Assembly: GCA_013140575.1 (NCBI GenBank)
Contig: JABFSN010000049.1
Location: 37,357 to 101,356 of the forward strand
DNA from: Phycisphaerales bacterium
GTDB lineage: Bacteria; Planctomycetota; Phycisphaerae; UBA1845
Length of the DNA stretch: 64,000 nt
Direction: 5' to 3'
How positions within the stretch are numbered: position 1 is the first letter of the stretch; each line of letters starts with the position of its first letter. This document shows, one piece after another, positions 52,558-61,150 of this stretch. Both the position numbers and the translations under genes were made by a program. The notes beneath the pieces are model-generated. The model searched no databases and was not told the origin of the DNA. It saw only the letters and a list, made by a program, of their open reading frames with translations.

Positions 52558-54138
52558 CTACGGCGCGGGGTCGTCAACGATGCGTTCCAGTTCGTGAATG
52601 CGTTCCTCCATGGCGGCGAGTCGTTGGAGGAGTTGGTCGGCATTCAGCGTGTCGGGCGCCGGCGGCATTTCGTCGAATTCGTTCCCGCCGGCGTCGTTCC
52701 CGGCCGTGTCGTGTGTTTCGATTTGATTGACGTCCAACCCGCCGGAGAAGCCTTCTTCCGCGGCGGAGACCGCACCGTAGGAAGTCGGGAAATAGACAAG
52801 CGACAAGCGGGGATTCCTGGCGGACAATAAATCAGAAGTGCTACTACCGACAAAGTGAAAGGTTTTGTTGCCGGCGCTCACCGCAAACAGATGATGCACG
52901 GTGACGGCCGTTACCGTCACGCCTGATGTCGCGTAGGACTGTTCAGCCGGCAGGCTCGTGCCGCTGGTTGAAATGCCGCAAACGAGTAATGATGTACTGC
53001 TAGTTGCAAGCTGGGCGGAACCGATCGCCAAAACGGACCCGGGCGCGGGCACGTCGATGGTCTGCGATACCATGCTCGAAAAGGAATTGTCCACCGTGAC
53101 GGAGCCGACGACGGAAGCCGTCGCGACGCCGGGCTCGTTTGATAGATCGGCCGCCGTCACCGTGCCGTCCTGTATCTTGGCGCTGTTGACGGCGTTGTTG
53201 GCGACGTCGGCGTTGCCGACGGAACCGTCGGCGATTTCGGACGTGCCCACGCCGCCCGCGGCGATTTCGGCGGCGGCGACGGAATCGGTGGCCAGATCGG
53301 CCGCAGTGATCGTGGCATCCTGAATTTTCGCGCTGTTGACGGCGTTGTCCGCGAGGTCGGCGTTGCCCACGGCGCCCGCGGCGATTTCAGCGGCGGCGAC
53401 GGAATCGTTGCCCAGATCGGCCGCGGTCACCGTGCCGTCCTGTATCTTGGCGCTGTTGACGGCGTTGTCGGCGAGGTCCACGTTGGCGACTGAGCCATCG
53501 GCGATTTCGGACGTGCCCACCGCGCCCGCGGCGATTTCGGCGGCGGCGACGGAATCGTTGGCCAGATCGGCCGCGGTGACCGTGGCATCCTGGATCTTCG
53601 CGCTGTTGACGGCGTTGTTGGCGAGGTCGGCGTTGTTGACTTGCCCATCGGCGATCTTGATGGACGATACGGCGTTGTTGTCGATGGTGGCGGTGCGGAA
53701 GGCAAAAGCGACGGAATCGATCAGTTGATCGGGGACGAGTTGATGCGTCCCGTTTTTTCTGTCGTTAAACCAGACGCGCAGCGCGACGCCGGGCATATCA
53801 AAGATGGACGCGTCGATGGGATGCATGCCGTTGTCGCCGAGGGCGACGTTGAAGACGCCGTTTACCACAACCAAGGGAACGGCGCCGACCGGGGGGAGGC
53901 ACGGTTGTACATCGGTCGGGGCCGGGCAGTTGGCCAACGGGCTGTCGTCGTTGGTCCACAGGTATTCTCCGGAGACGGGATCGACCAAAGCGAAACGGAA
54001 ATCTCCTAATCCTGTGAATCGGTGGCCGCTTACAGCGATGACCCCCTGATGAGAGAGCGTGGCGGGGACTTCCGCGCGGGTCGTTCCAACGAATGCAACC
54101 GGCAGGCAGACCCAAAGCGCGCATGCGAAACGGTACAT
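52558..54138 (-). CDS. Secreted fibre-like protein with tandem sequence repeats and C-terminal coiled coil
   Basis: A 526-residue exported protein. The signal peptide is MYRFACALWVCLPVAFVGTT, and the ATG at 54138 follows AGGGAGGG. An N-terminal domain (about 30-145) precedes the repeats. Residues about 160-335 are built from tandem modules of NAVNSAKIQDGTVTAADL, NDSVAAAEIAAGAVG and (in alternate modules) TSEIADGSV. This gives a long/short/long/short order, as in beta-helical phage tail-fibre and trimeric surface proteins. A globular domain follows (about 345-470), then an acidic linker and a coiled coil (LLQRLAAMEERIHELERIV). Similar modular proteins are frequent in planctomycetes and myxobacteria. 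Ligand unknown. Confidence 0.82.
   Translation of the reverse strand: MYRFACALWVCLPVAFVGTTRAEVPATLSHQGVIAVSGHRFTGLGDFRFALVDPVSGEYLWTNDDSPLANCPAPTDVQPCLPPVGAVPLVVVNGVFNVALGDNGMHPIDASIFDMPGVALRVWFNDRKNGTHQLVPDQLIDSVAFAFRTATIDNNAVSSIKIADGQVNNADLANNAVNSAKIQDATVTAADLANDSVAAAEIAAGAVGTSEIADGSVANVDLADNAVNSAKIQDGTVTAADLGNDSVAAAEIAAGAVGNADLADNAVNSAKIQDATITAADLATDSVAAAEIAAGGVGTSEIADGSVGNADVANNAVNSAKIQDGTVTAADLSNEPGVATASVVGSVTVDNSFSSMVSQTIDVPAPGSVLAIGSAQLATSSTSLLVCGISTSGTSLPAEQSYATSGVTVTAVTVHHLFAVSAGNKTFHFVGSSTSDLLSARNPRLSLVYFPTSYGAVSAAEEGFSGGLDVNQIETHDTAGNDAGGNEFDEMPPAPDTLNADQLLQRLAAMEERIHELERIVDDPAP
53150..53690 (-). repeat. Tandem coding repeats in the fibre-like gene
   Basis: Four modules of about 120-150 bases share most of their sequence. 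Recurrent words on the plus strand are TTGGCGCTGTTGACGGCGTT or its variant TTCGCGCTGTTGACGGCGTT, and GCGATTTCGGCGGCGGCGAC. Alternate modules are shorter, lacking the part that encodes TSEIADGSV. Confidence 0.85.
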
Positions 54139-54745
54139 CGCGATTCCCTCCCTATTCTGGCCGCGTTCGCGGTCGCAACAGCCGACAATGCACGTTGCCG
54201 TGTCGGAAACCGCGTGTACAAAGCCGAATGTGGTTACACTAACGCTTGCCGGAATGCAAGATAACGGTTGCGGCCGCGTCAGGCGCGTCGGGTACTCGCA
54301 AACCCCCCGCGGGGTGGGCACCGCCTACCGATTTCCGACTCCCCGTAGGGTGGGCACCGCCCACCACTTTCCGAGCCCGCCCGAAATCGGTACATGATCC
54401 GGGGACCGTGACACATTTGGCGGCGCGATTCTGCCGCCCCGAACGGGGCGAAAATTCAGTCGCCTAAACCGGCATGGACCCCAAACGAAGTCTGCGGTTG
54501 TTGGCCAACTCGTGGAGCAGATACCTCTGGTTGCCCCGTATCTTGCGCGCACGCCCTTCCTTGCTCCGGAGGGACTATAGGCAGTAGCCGGGGGTGGAGG
54601 CCGCGGCAGCGGACGACACCCCCGGTTGCGATTGGAGCGCCATTCAAGCCCCAGCGGGGCGAAAGCGGATGTGAATGTCCTGGAACTTCCGGCGTAGCAG
54701 TGCTACGATTGCGATTCACAGTCCCACGGAGGTCATCGACACCGA
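54139..54745. repeat. Repeat-rich spacer with a family D palindrome and GTGGGCACCGCC repeats
   Basis: GTGGGCACCGCC occurs near 54314 and 54350. The family D palindrome at 54585-54625 is base-identical to 49381-49421, with CCCCAGCGGGGCGAAAG to the right (54645). A GGAGG lies 13 bases before the ATG at 54746. No other gene is seen. Confidence 0.75.
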
Positions 54746-54937
54746 ATGAACAAGGAATTCGATTGCGTTCGAATGAAGCACGAGATTCAGCAGCGCCTGC
54801 TTGAGGAGATGAGCCGACTGGGCGCGGAAGAGCATCGCCGGTTGACCGAGGAGCGGATTCTGGCCGACCCCATCCTGTCTCGTTTCTGCCGACGACTTCC
54901 CCAACCGACGAAGGCGGACGAGCCCGGGCCGGAGTAG
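54746..54937 (+). CDS. Small helical protein, unrecognised
   Basis: A 63-residue charged protein (KHEIQQRLLEEMSRLGAEEH, then RRLTEERILADPILSRF). It resembles short helical antitoxin-like or adaptor proteins but no family is recognised. Codon use fits the genome. It converges with the nucleotidyltransferase-like gene, whose stop lies nine bases away. A start at 54773 is also possible. Confidence 0.5.
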   Translation: MNKEFDCVRMKHEIQQRLLEEMSRLGAEEHRRLTEERILADPILSRFCRRLPQPTKADEPGPE

Positions 54938-54945
54938 CGCGCCCG

Positions 54946-55509
54946 TCACAAGTCGCGCGGAATCGTCGCCCGGATTTGATCGAGCAGCGCCCGCGTGCCG
55001 TGCACATCGCACCAGCGGTGAATGTAATCGAAATCAAGCCGCTCGTCCTGAACGGCCAAAACGTTGCGCACGTCGTCCACGTCCTTGTTTCGCCGACCCT
55101 GTTTGGACCAGCGGAGTTTCCAGACCACGACGTCTTCCGCTGTCGGCAACCAGAACGGGCCGTCGGCGCCTTCGCGACGCACGCGGCGGCGGAATCGTTC
55201 CTGATCGTGCGCGTCGTCGCCCAGCAGAAACAACTCAATTTTGAACGCGCTGCCGGACAGCCGAATGACATGGCGGTACGTCCCGGTGATGGTTTCAAAC
55301 GTCATCTGCGGATCGAGCAGGTATCCATCGCCGAGTTCGGAAACAACCCGCGCGAGTGGAATGTCGCCGAGTTGAATGACGAAATCCGCGTCCTGTGTGG
55401 CGCGGGGAATGCTGTAGGCATTACTCGAGAACGACCCCACGACCATGTAGGGGATCGCGAGGGACTCGAGCGTGTCGACCACCCTTCGCACCGCCTCCGT
55501 ATTCGTCAC
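54946..55509 (-). CDS. Nucleotidyltransferase-fold protein (AbiEii/MNT-like toxin candidate)
   Basis: A 187-residue protein. VVGSFSSNAYSIPRATQDADFVI shows the GS...DxD pattern of minimal nucleotidyltransferases, and GPFWLPTAEDVVVWKLRWSKQGR followed by KDVDDVRNVL is found in AbiEii- and DUF6036-type proteins linked to toxin-antitoxin or defence loci. GSFSS replaces the more common GG..A. It is the last gene of a five-gene leftward run; its ATG overlaps the stop of the small gene before it by four bases. Toxin activity is inferred. Confidence 0.78.
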   Translation of the reverse strand: MTNTEAVRRVVDTLESLAIPYMVVGSFSSNAYSIPRATQDADFVIQLGDIPLARVVSELGDGYLLDPQMTFETITGTYRHVIRLSGSAFKIELFLLGDDAHDQERFRRRVRREGADGPFWLPTAEDVVVWKLRWSKQGRRNKDVDDVRNVLAVQDERLDFDYIHRWCDVHGTRALLDQIRATIPRDL

Positions 55510-55760
55510 GGCGCGTCCTCCAGGCGCCGAGCAAGGTCGAGGCGCTCGCGCAACAAATCGAGGGCCCGCGGCCCGTCGGCGTCGGGATGCTCGGCGCGGA
55601 TGCCGGCCATTGTGAATCCGACGGCGAGATCAAACAGCTCGGCCCCGGCGAAAGCTTTGTCTTCAATGGGCTGCCGCCGGGCTTCGCGGACCTGCTCACG
55701 AAACAGATCATCCGCGTCCAGGGCCAATGCCCGAGCCGTGTCCAGTCCGTCGTTGGTCAC
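55506..55760 (-). CDS. Small protein paired with the nucleotidyltransferase gene (paralogue a)
   Basis: An 84-residue helical protein (DADDLFREQVREARRQPIED, then AGIRAEHPDADGPRALDLL, RERLDLARRLEDA). It is similar to its upstream neighbour (paralogue b) along most of its length. Small proteins of this look (GIRxxHPDA....LL..RL) often precede nucleotidyltransferase-like genes. An antitoxin role is possible but not shown. Four-base overlaps at both ends suggest translational coupling. Confidence 0.72.
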   Translation of the reverse strand: MTNDGLDTARALALDADDLFREQVREARRQPIEDKAFAGAELFDLAVGFTMAGIRAEHPDADGPRALDLLRERLDLARRLEDAP

Positions 55761-55987
55761 GCGAGTTCCTCCAATCGGCGGGCGATGGCGAGCCGCCGTC
55801 GCAATTCGTCCTCCACCGCGGCGTCATCGAAATCCGCGTGCTGCATGCGGATGCCTTCCCGCATGATCCGGCACGCGAATTCAAACAGGCGCGGACCGGC
55901 CAGCAACTTCTCCTCCACGGTCATCTTCCGCGCGCGCAACACCTTTTCCCGGTAGATGTCGTCGATCAACTCCGCTGTCGGTTCCAT
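55757..55987 (-). CDS. Small protein, paralogue b of the downstream gene
   Basis: A 76-residue protein (LIDDIYREKVLRARKMTVEE, then RLFEFACRIMREGIRMQHAD, RRRLAIARRLEELA). It aligns with paralogue a without large gaps. I chose the ATG at 55987 because AGGATTTC precedes it, and starting there gives a length like the paralogue; a longer version from 56074 would run into the PIN gene. The role is unknown. Confidence 0.7.
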   Translation of the reverse strand: MEPTAELIDDIYREKVLRARKMTVEEKLLAGPRLFEFACRIMREGIRMQHADFDDAAVEDELRRRLAIARRLEELA

Positions 55988-56024
55988 GAAATCCTGCTCA
56001 CGGTGCCAGGCGACGCCGATTCGC

Positions 56025-56471
56025 TCACGGCCCGGCAACCTCCGAAAGAACCGCAACTTCCAATTCTTTGACACGGCGAAAGCCGGGGTCGTTGGTCAAG
56101 AAAACAGTCGCGCCGATCTCAATCGCGGTCGCGGCATGGATGGCGTCGGGCGTCTTGAGGCCGGTCTCGGCGCGGATGCCGGCGGCGCGCTCCAACGTTG
56201 CCAGCCGAATCGGAACCAGGCGGAATTCCCGTGATTTCACGAGGAAGCTGCGAAAGGCCTCTTCCAGTAGGGGTTTCCGATCGCGAATCGGTCGCACCAA
56301 CGTTTCGCACACGATCATCTCGCTGCTCAGGATCGACAGCGAACGGGCGGACGCCGCGCGCCAAAGTGGGTCGAGCATGGAGTCGTACGGGGGTATCTTC
56401 TCCACCGGGTAGATGACGCAGTTGGCGTCGACGTAAACGGTTCCCGATCGGGGAAACGTCAGCGATCCCAT
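56025..56471 (-). CDS. PIN-domain ribonuclease toxin (VapC-like), second copy
   Basis: A 148-residue PIN nuclease. The acidic site residues are in VYVDANCVIYPVE, ETLVRP, KTPDAIHAATAI and FLTNDPGF, all in usual positions. It should cleave RNA. It overlaps the antitoxin-like gene upstream by 13 bases and lies 37 bases before paralogue b. It differs clearly from the PIN toxin at 22503. Confidence 0.9.
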   Translation of the reverse strand: MGSLTFPRSGTVYVDANCVIYPVEKIPPYDSMLDPLWRAASARSLSILSSEMIVCETLVRPIRDRKPLLEEAFRSFLVKSREFRLVPIRLATLERAAGIRAETGLKTPDAIHAATAIEIGATVFLTNDPGFRRVKELEVAVLSEVAGP

Positions 56472-56695
56472 GAATCGCGCTCTTCACGGATGTATGCGTC
56501 CACCTCGTCGGCCGTCTTGAAAAGCACCCCGCCGGGGCACTCGGCCAATATGTCGAGCACGGATCGCCTTGTGGAAGAATTCTCGAGCGATTGAATGGTG
56601 ACTTCGACCGATTCGCCGACGGGCAGGTCGGGCGCCATCACCTCAATGCGCCCGCCCGCTTGCACCGTGGTTTGTATCCTACGTGCCGCCAACAT
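56459..56695 (-). CDS. VapB-type antitoxin
   Basis: A 78-residue protein. The first half (ARRIQTTVQAGGRIEVMAPD, then LPVGESVEVTI) resembles a short beta-hairpin DNA-binding antitoxin domain. The second half ends in FKTADEVDAYIREERDSWDR, a tail widely found in antitoxins of PIN toxins. The ATG at 56695 starts the similarity. It is the first gene of the leftward set antitoxin, PIN toxin, paralogue b, paralogue a, nucleotidyltransferase. Confidence 0.87.
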   Translation of the reverse strand: MLAARRIQTTVQAGGRIEVMAPDLPVGESVEVTIQSLENSSTRRSVLDILAECPGGVLFKTADEVDAYIREERDSWDR

Positions 56696-57007
56696 GACTC
56701 CATGACTCCGCGCCGCCGCAACCCCCGGAGGAGCTTGGAACCGCACGCCGCACGTGAGCGGTCGGTCGGCTCCCGCGCGCCCATCGGACGTCCCGGCTCA
56801 TCGCGATCCCCCGCCACATTATACGCCACCGTGTCCCGACCTCCAAAGATGTTTTTGATCAATCATGAGCTACGCATCGGGACCGGTCAAACTCCAGCGG
56901 TGAAAACAATGCCGACGATCACGTCGGGGACGGGAAGAACTTACGCCTTGAATAGCGCATTCCGCGGAGACTCCGCCAGGCCGGGCAGCCTCTTCAAACG
57001 AACAACG
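56696..57007. other. Spacer upstream of the toxin-antitoxin run, nothing recognised
   Basis: The stretch separates the leftward polyprenyl synthase stop from the antitoxin start and should hold the promoter of the toxin-antitoxin run. I see no clear repeat, terminator or promoter. Confidence 0.4.
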
Positions 57008-57991
57008 CTACCATCGCCGGCTGAGAATGAACTCCGCCATCGCCACCAGCGTCTCCTTCGCCTGGGACGGACGCAGGACCGACAGGTGTCCGATGGCCTT
57101 CTCCACAAACTCGCGGGCGACGCCGAACGCGTAGTCGATGCTGTCGCTCGTTTCCAGCCACGAGCGCACATCCGATCGATGGAACGGTGCATCGCCCGCG
57201 ACCACCGCCCGCAGCCGCGCCCGGACCGGACCGTCGGCTGTGGACAGGCAATGAATCACCGGCAGCGTGGTCGTGCCCATCGCCAGATCGCGGCCCACGC
57301 TCTTGCCGGTGTCCGTCGAATCGCCCATCACGTCCAGCAGGTCGTCCACGATCTGAAATGCCACCCCCGCCGCCACGCCGAATTCGCCCATCGACGTGCA
57401 CACCCCCGGCTCGGCCCCCGCGTAATGGGCCCCCAGCGAACAACACGCGCCCGTCAGCGAGGCCGTCTTGCTGCGGATGATCTGAAGGTACTCACCTTCG
57501 GCAAGCTCGGGATCGCCGCGCCGCGACTGCTGAATCAACTCGCCCTCGCACACCGTGTTGGTCGTCGCGCCGATCGTCCGCGCCGCGTGCTGATCGCGCA
57601 GGCTGCTGCACAGGTGATACGCATGCGAAATCAGATAGTCCCCCAACAACACCGCCGTCATGTTGCCGTATTCAGCGTTGATCGTGGCCGACCGGCGGCG
57701 AACCTCGGCATCGTCAAGCACGTCGTCGTGGACCAGCGTGGCCAGGTGTACCATCTCCACGACCGCCGCCAGCGTGCGATGCGCCGGATGCACGCCCCCG
57801 CACGACTCGCCGCACAGCAGCACCAGCGCCGGTCGCAGCATCTTGCCGCGGTATTGCCCCACCCGCCCGCACAATTCGCGAATGAACGGGTGTGGGTTCG
57901 ACAACTCCTCGTCGAACAGCCGCTCGACGGCGTTCAATTCACCGCGCACCGCCGAATACAGATCCGTAAGAACCGTCGAACTGATCACCAT
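57008..57991 (-). CDS. Polyprenyl diphosphate synthase
   Basis: A 327-residue trans-prenyltransferase that elongates isoprenoid chains for quinones or cell-wall carriers. The first Asp-rich motif is HDDVLDDAEVRR, the second QIVDDLLDVMGD. GKMLRPALVLLC, NMTAVLLGDYL and GKSVGRDLAMGTTTLP are typical of octaprenyl/heptaprenyl synthases. Chain length cannot be told with confidence. The ATG at 57991 starts the similarity; about 65 residues upstream in the open frame are not family-like. Confidence 0.92.
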   Translation of the reverse strand: MVISSTVLTDLYSAVRGELNAVERLFDEELSNPHPFIRELCGRVGQYRGKMLRPALVLLCGESCGGVHPAHRTLAAVVEMVHLATLVHDDVLDDAEVRRRSATINAEYGNMTAVLLGDYLISHAYHLCSSLRDQHAARTIGATTNTVCEGELIQQSRRGDPELAEGEYLQIIRSKTASLTGACCSLGAHYAGAEPGVCTSMGEFGVAAGVAFQIVDDLLDVMGDSTDTGKSVGRDLAMGTTTLPVIHCLSTADGPVRARLRAVVAGDAPFHRSDVRSWLETSDSIDYAFGVAREFVEKAIGHLSVLRPSQAKETLVAMAEFILSRRW

Positions 57992-58262
57992 CCGGTCGAT
58001 CCCCGGCCAACACCATCGGCCGACATCAATCCCGCTTCCGGCGCGCGACCCGACGCGCCGTTCGTCGTTCTGGCCGCGCAGCGCAGCCCCGCGCCGGCGG
58101 AAACGAAGCCCATCGGATGCTATCGACCCCGATTGCGACTTCCAAATGTTTTCAAAAGTTTTGAAAGTGCGGCTGGCTCGTCCCACCAGCCGACCTCCGC
58201 CGACGAATTCACCGCCCGCCTATCGATCGTGGCGTTGCCAATCCCCACGGCGACAAATGACA

Positions 58263-58787
58263 TCACGTGTCACCCGTTGATGATTCAACATCCGTTTTGA
58301 CCCGGCGATAAACTCGCGACTGGCCGCCCTTTTTGCGTTCGAGTTGAATGGGCCCGATCACGATTTGTTTGTCGACCGATTTGCACATGTCGTAAACCGT
58401 TATGGCTGCTATGGTTGCAGCCATGACGGCCTCGATTTCGGCCCCGGTGCGCGATGTCGTGCGAACCGTCGCCACGACCCGCAGCCTGTTGCGGGCGATG
58501 GTGTTGCAGGACACGTCCACCCATTCTAGTGCCAGCGGATGGCACAACGGAATTAGTTGACCAGTCAACTTAGCTGCCTGAATGCCTGCAATTTTTGCAG
58601 TCACAATTCCCTCGCCCTTTTTCAGCCCACCGCCGATAAGCATCCGCAGCGCTTCGGGTTTCATCGTGATTTCCGCCGACGCGACGGCCGTTCGTCGCGT
58701 CACTTTTTTGGTGGAAACATCGACCATGCGTACTTGGCCGGAACGATCCAGGTGGGTCAGTCGGGCGGCTGGGCGTTGAGCGGACAT
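58263..58787 (-). CDS. moaC: Cyclic pyranopterin monophosphate synthase MoaC
   Basis: A 174-residue enzyme of molybdenum cofactor synthesis that works with MoaA on the GTP-derived intermediate to make cPMP. Characteristic parts are LIPLCHPLALEWVDV, TGAEIEAVMAATIAA and VYDMCKSVDK, followed by an extended C-terminus. The ATG at 58787 is preceded by GGGAG with good spacing. No other moa gene is in the window, but a molybdate importer is at 17.8-20.5 kb. Confidence 0.94.
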   Translation of the reverse strand: MSAQRPAARLTHLDRSGQVRMVDVSTKKVTRRTAVASAEITMKPEALRMLIGGGLKKGEGIVTAKIAGIQAAKLTGQLIPLCHPLALEWVDVSCNTIARNRLRVVATVRTTSRTGAEIEAVMAATIAAITVYDMCKSVDKQIVIGPIQLERKKGGQSRVYRRVKTDVESSTGDT

Positions 58788-58940
58788 GTCGATCTCCCGT
58801 TGCATCCGATGGTTCCGACGCACAACGTCTGAATTGTAACGGGCGGGACGTGGGATCGCATCGGCCGGCGGTGGAGTCGGCGTATTTTGGGGCCTACACT
58901 TGTGATAAAGGCGGTATCGAGGCGGGCCGATACGCCGACC

Positions 58941-59498
58941 ATGTCCCTTGGCGCTCCCACCAACCTGTCGTCGCTCGACTCATGCGGCCGAAACGGTTCG
59001 TCCGTGACGGACACGGTTGCCGACCGGGCGTTCGCGGCCGGCGCCACCGTCGCGTCCGATGCCGGGACCGTCACCATTCCGCGGATCTATCAATGGCTGG
59101 CGGCGTCGCGCGCCCACCGGGTGTTGTGCCTGCTGTTCGGCGTCTGGCTGATCAACGCATTCGACACCGCGCTGACCGTCACCGCGCATTCGGACGGTCT
59201 GCTGGAGGAATCCAATCCCATCGCCGCCCGCCTGTTGCTGCACAGCCCGACGGCCGTGGTCATCTACAAGCTGGCGTTGGTCGGGTTTTCCAGCGTGGTG
59301 CTGGTGATCTACCGCCGACGATTGCTCGCCGAGCTCGCGGCCGGCGGCATGTTGTTCATCTACACCGTGGTCGCGATCCAGTGGCGACTGTGTTATGAAG
59401 TCTACGCATTGACCCGCTGCTCCGACTTTTCCGAGCGGGCGTTGAACGCGATCGACCTAACCCACCTCATCCGCACGTCCTGGCTGTTCGAGGGCTGA
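58941..59498 (+). CDS. DUF5658-like membrane protein
   Basis: A 185-residue protein. After a 55-residue polar N-terminus there are three or four hydrophobic segments: RVLCLLFGVWLINAFDTALT, AVVIYKLALVGFSSVVLVIY and LAAGGMLFIYTVVAIQW. The motif NAFDTALT followed by LEESNPIAARLL resembles DUF5658 (NxxDxxxT...ExNPxA). Function is unknown. The start is uncertain; 58887 is an alternative. Confidence 0.7.
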   Translation: MSLGAPTNLSSLDSCGRNGSSVTDTVADRAFAAGATVASDAGTVTIPRIYQWLAASRAHRVLCLLFGVWLINAFDTALTVTAHSDGLLEESNPIAARLLLHSPTAVVIYKLALVGFSSVVLVIYRRRLLAELAAGGMLFIYTVVAIQWRLCYEVYALTRCSDFSERALNAIDLTHLIRTSWLFEG

Positions 59499-59718
59499 CA
59501 GGACGCATGCACCCGGCCACGCCGGCAACACCCGACGCGATAATCGACGCCGGCCTTCCGAAACGCAATCGTTTTTGGTACGGATGTGATTTCAACGAAA
59601 TGCGGCGGACGGAGCGCCGTCGTTTCCGCGATCGCCGGCGCGATTTCTGGTCCGCCGCCGGCGGGTTTCGCATGACACGTCGCACGCGTCAGGGGTCTGC
59701 AGGTCGTAGGAGACGGGC

Positions 59719-60696
59719 ATGGACTTGTCGATGGTGTTTCTGGCTGCGGGGATGGGCAGCCGGTACGGCGGGCTGAAGCAGATGGACGGGGTCGGACCCA
59801 ACGGGGAGACGATCCTCGACTATTCGTCGTTCGACGCCCTGCGGGCCGGGTTCGGGCGACTGGTTTTCGTGATCCGCGAGGAAATGGAGGCCGACTTCCG
59901 TGCGCGGATCGGCGACCGGATCGCCCGCGATGCGGCCGTGACCTACGCGTTTCAGCGCGACGACGACCTGCCGAGTGGATTCACCGCCCCGCCCGGTCGC
60001 ACCAAGCCCTGGGGCACCGGGCATGCGGTGCTGGCGGCCGCCCGTGCGGTCGATGGGCCATTCGCCGTGGCCAACGCCGACGATTTCTACGGATCGTCGT
60101 CGTTCGCGGCCGTCGGGGCGTTTCTGCGGGATGGCATCGCCGGAGGCGTGACGCCGGCCGCGACGGCGACGTACGCGATGGTTGGATTCCGACTGGGCGA
60201 CACGTTGTCGGACCGCGGACCTGTATCGCGCGGCGTCTGCCGAACCACACCGGACCGCTGGTTGCAGGAAATCACCGAGACCATGGGCATTGAAATGGCC
60301 GACAGCCGCGAACGGCATGCAGACGCGGTTGCGGGCGATGGCGCGGGCGTCCGCGACGGGGGCGGGCGCTACCGCGACGCGACCGGCCGGGAGCGGACGC
60401 TGCCCGCCGACACGCCGGTGTCGATGAACCTGTGGGCTTTCGGCCGCGATTTTTTCGGTCATCTGCGGGCGGGGTTCGCCGCGTTCCGCGAGGGACACGC
60501 CTTGTCACCGAACGCCGAATTCCATCTACCCGCCTGCGTTCAGGACGTCATGCGGTCGGGCAAGGCCCGCGTGGCCGTGCTGCCCACGAACGATGCGTGG
60601 GTGGGCATCACCCATCGCGACGATCGGCCGCAGGTCGCCGCGCATGTCGCTGCGCTGATTCAAAAGGGCGTCTACCCGCGCACGTTGTGGGCGTAG
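59719..60696 (+). CDS. Nucleotidyltransferase-family protein (NTP-transferase fold)
   Basis: A 325-residue enzyme with the Rossmann-type nucleotide-binding start LAAGMGSRYGGLKQ, catalytic-site Asp in VANADDFYG, and metal-site-like acidic residues further on. It resembles sugar-phosphate nucleotidylyltransferases but also related GlmU/UDPGP-like proteins of unknown substrate. The insertion around 190-235 is Gly/Arg-rich and variable. The ATG at 59719 has AGGAG upstream. It stands alone between the DUF5658-like gene and the repeat-rich RAYT region. Confidence 0.82.
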   Translation: MDLSMVFLAAGMGSRYGGLKQMDGVGPNGETILDYSSFDALRAGFGRLVFVIREEMEADFRARIGDRIARDAAVTYAFQRDDDLPSGFTAPPGRTKPWGTGHAVLAAARAVDGPFAVANADDFYGSSSFAAVGAFLRDGIAGGVTPAATATYAMVGFRLGDTLSDRGPVSRGVCRTTPDRWLQEITETMGIEMADSRERHADAVAGDGAGVRDGGGRYRDATGRERTLPADTPVSMNLWAFGRDFFGHLRAGFAAFREGHALSPNAEFHLPACVQDVMRSGKARVAVLPTNDAWVGITHRDDRPQVAAHVAALIQKGVYPRTLWA

Positions 60697-61150
60697 TGCC
60701 CGAACGCTGAATCCACATCGACCGATGGCGAGTCCGGTAGGGCGGGTTTCACCCGCCGTTGCCGGTCGGTCACTCTTCATTTCCGCCGGGACCGGTCCGG
60801 GCGCGTCGGCCATTCGCCGGACCGGTGCGGATCATTCCGAAGCGTCGCCACGCGGCTGATTGCGCTTCGGCATGATCGTGAGCGGGTTCCTCCGTACAAT
60901 CGCAATCACGCGTCGTAGTCACGGCGGGTGAAACCCGCCCTACCCAAGTAGTCACGGCGGGTGAAACCCGCCCTACCCAAGCCCCGGCAATCGCCCGCCC
61001 TGATCGACGATGACCGATCCCGCGTACGCCAGCGCAGTCATGTAGGCGAACATGAAGATGGCCCGGCGCGAGCGTGCGGTTTCGCAACGGACGATGGCGA
61101 GTTCCGTAGGGCGGGTTTCACCCGCCGTCGCCGGTCCGTCAAATGCCCGA
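60697..61150. repeat. Family E palindromic repeats upstream of the RAYT transposase
   Basis: Copies with the core GCGGGTTTCACCCGC occur at 60737-60759 and 61106-61128. Both lie within a longer shared unit GATGGCGAGT...GCCGGTC.GTCA (60724-60771 and 61093-61141). In reverse orientation a 33-bp unit is tandemly repeated at 60916-60948 and 60949-60981. No other gene is seen here. Confidence 0.88.

Noticed and set aside
61052..61150. An upstream start for the transposase
   Set aside because: The added N-terminus would consist of translated family E repeat (VGRVSPAVA), and RAYT homology starts at 61151.
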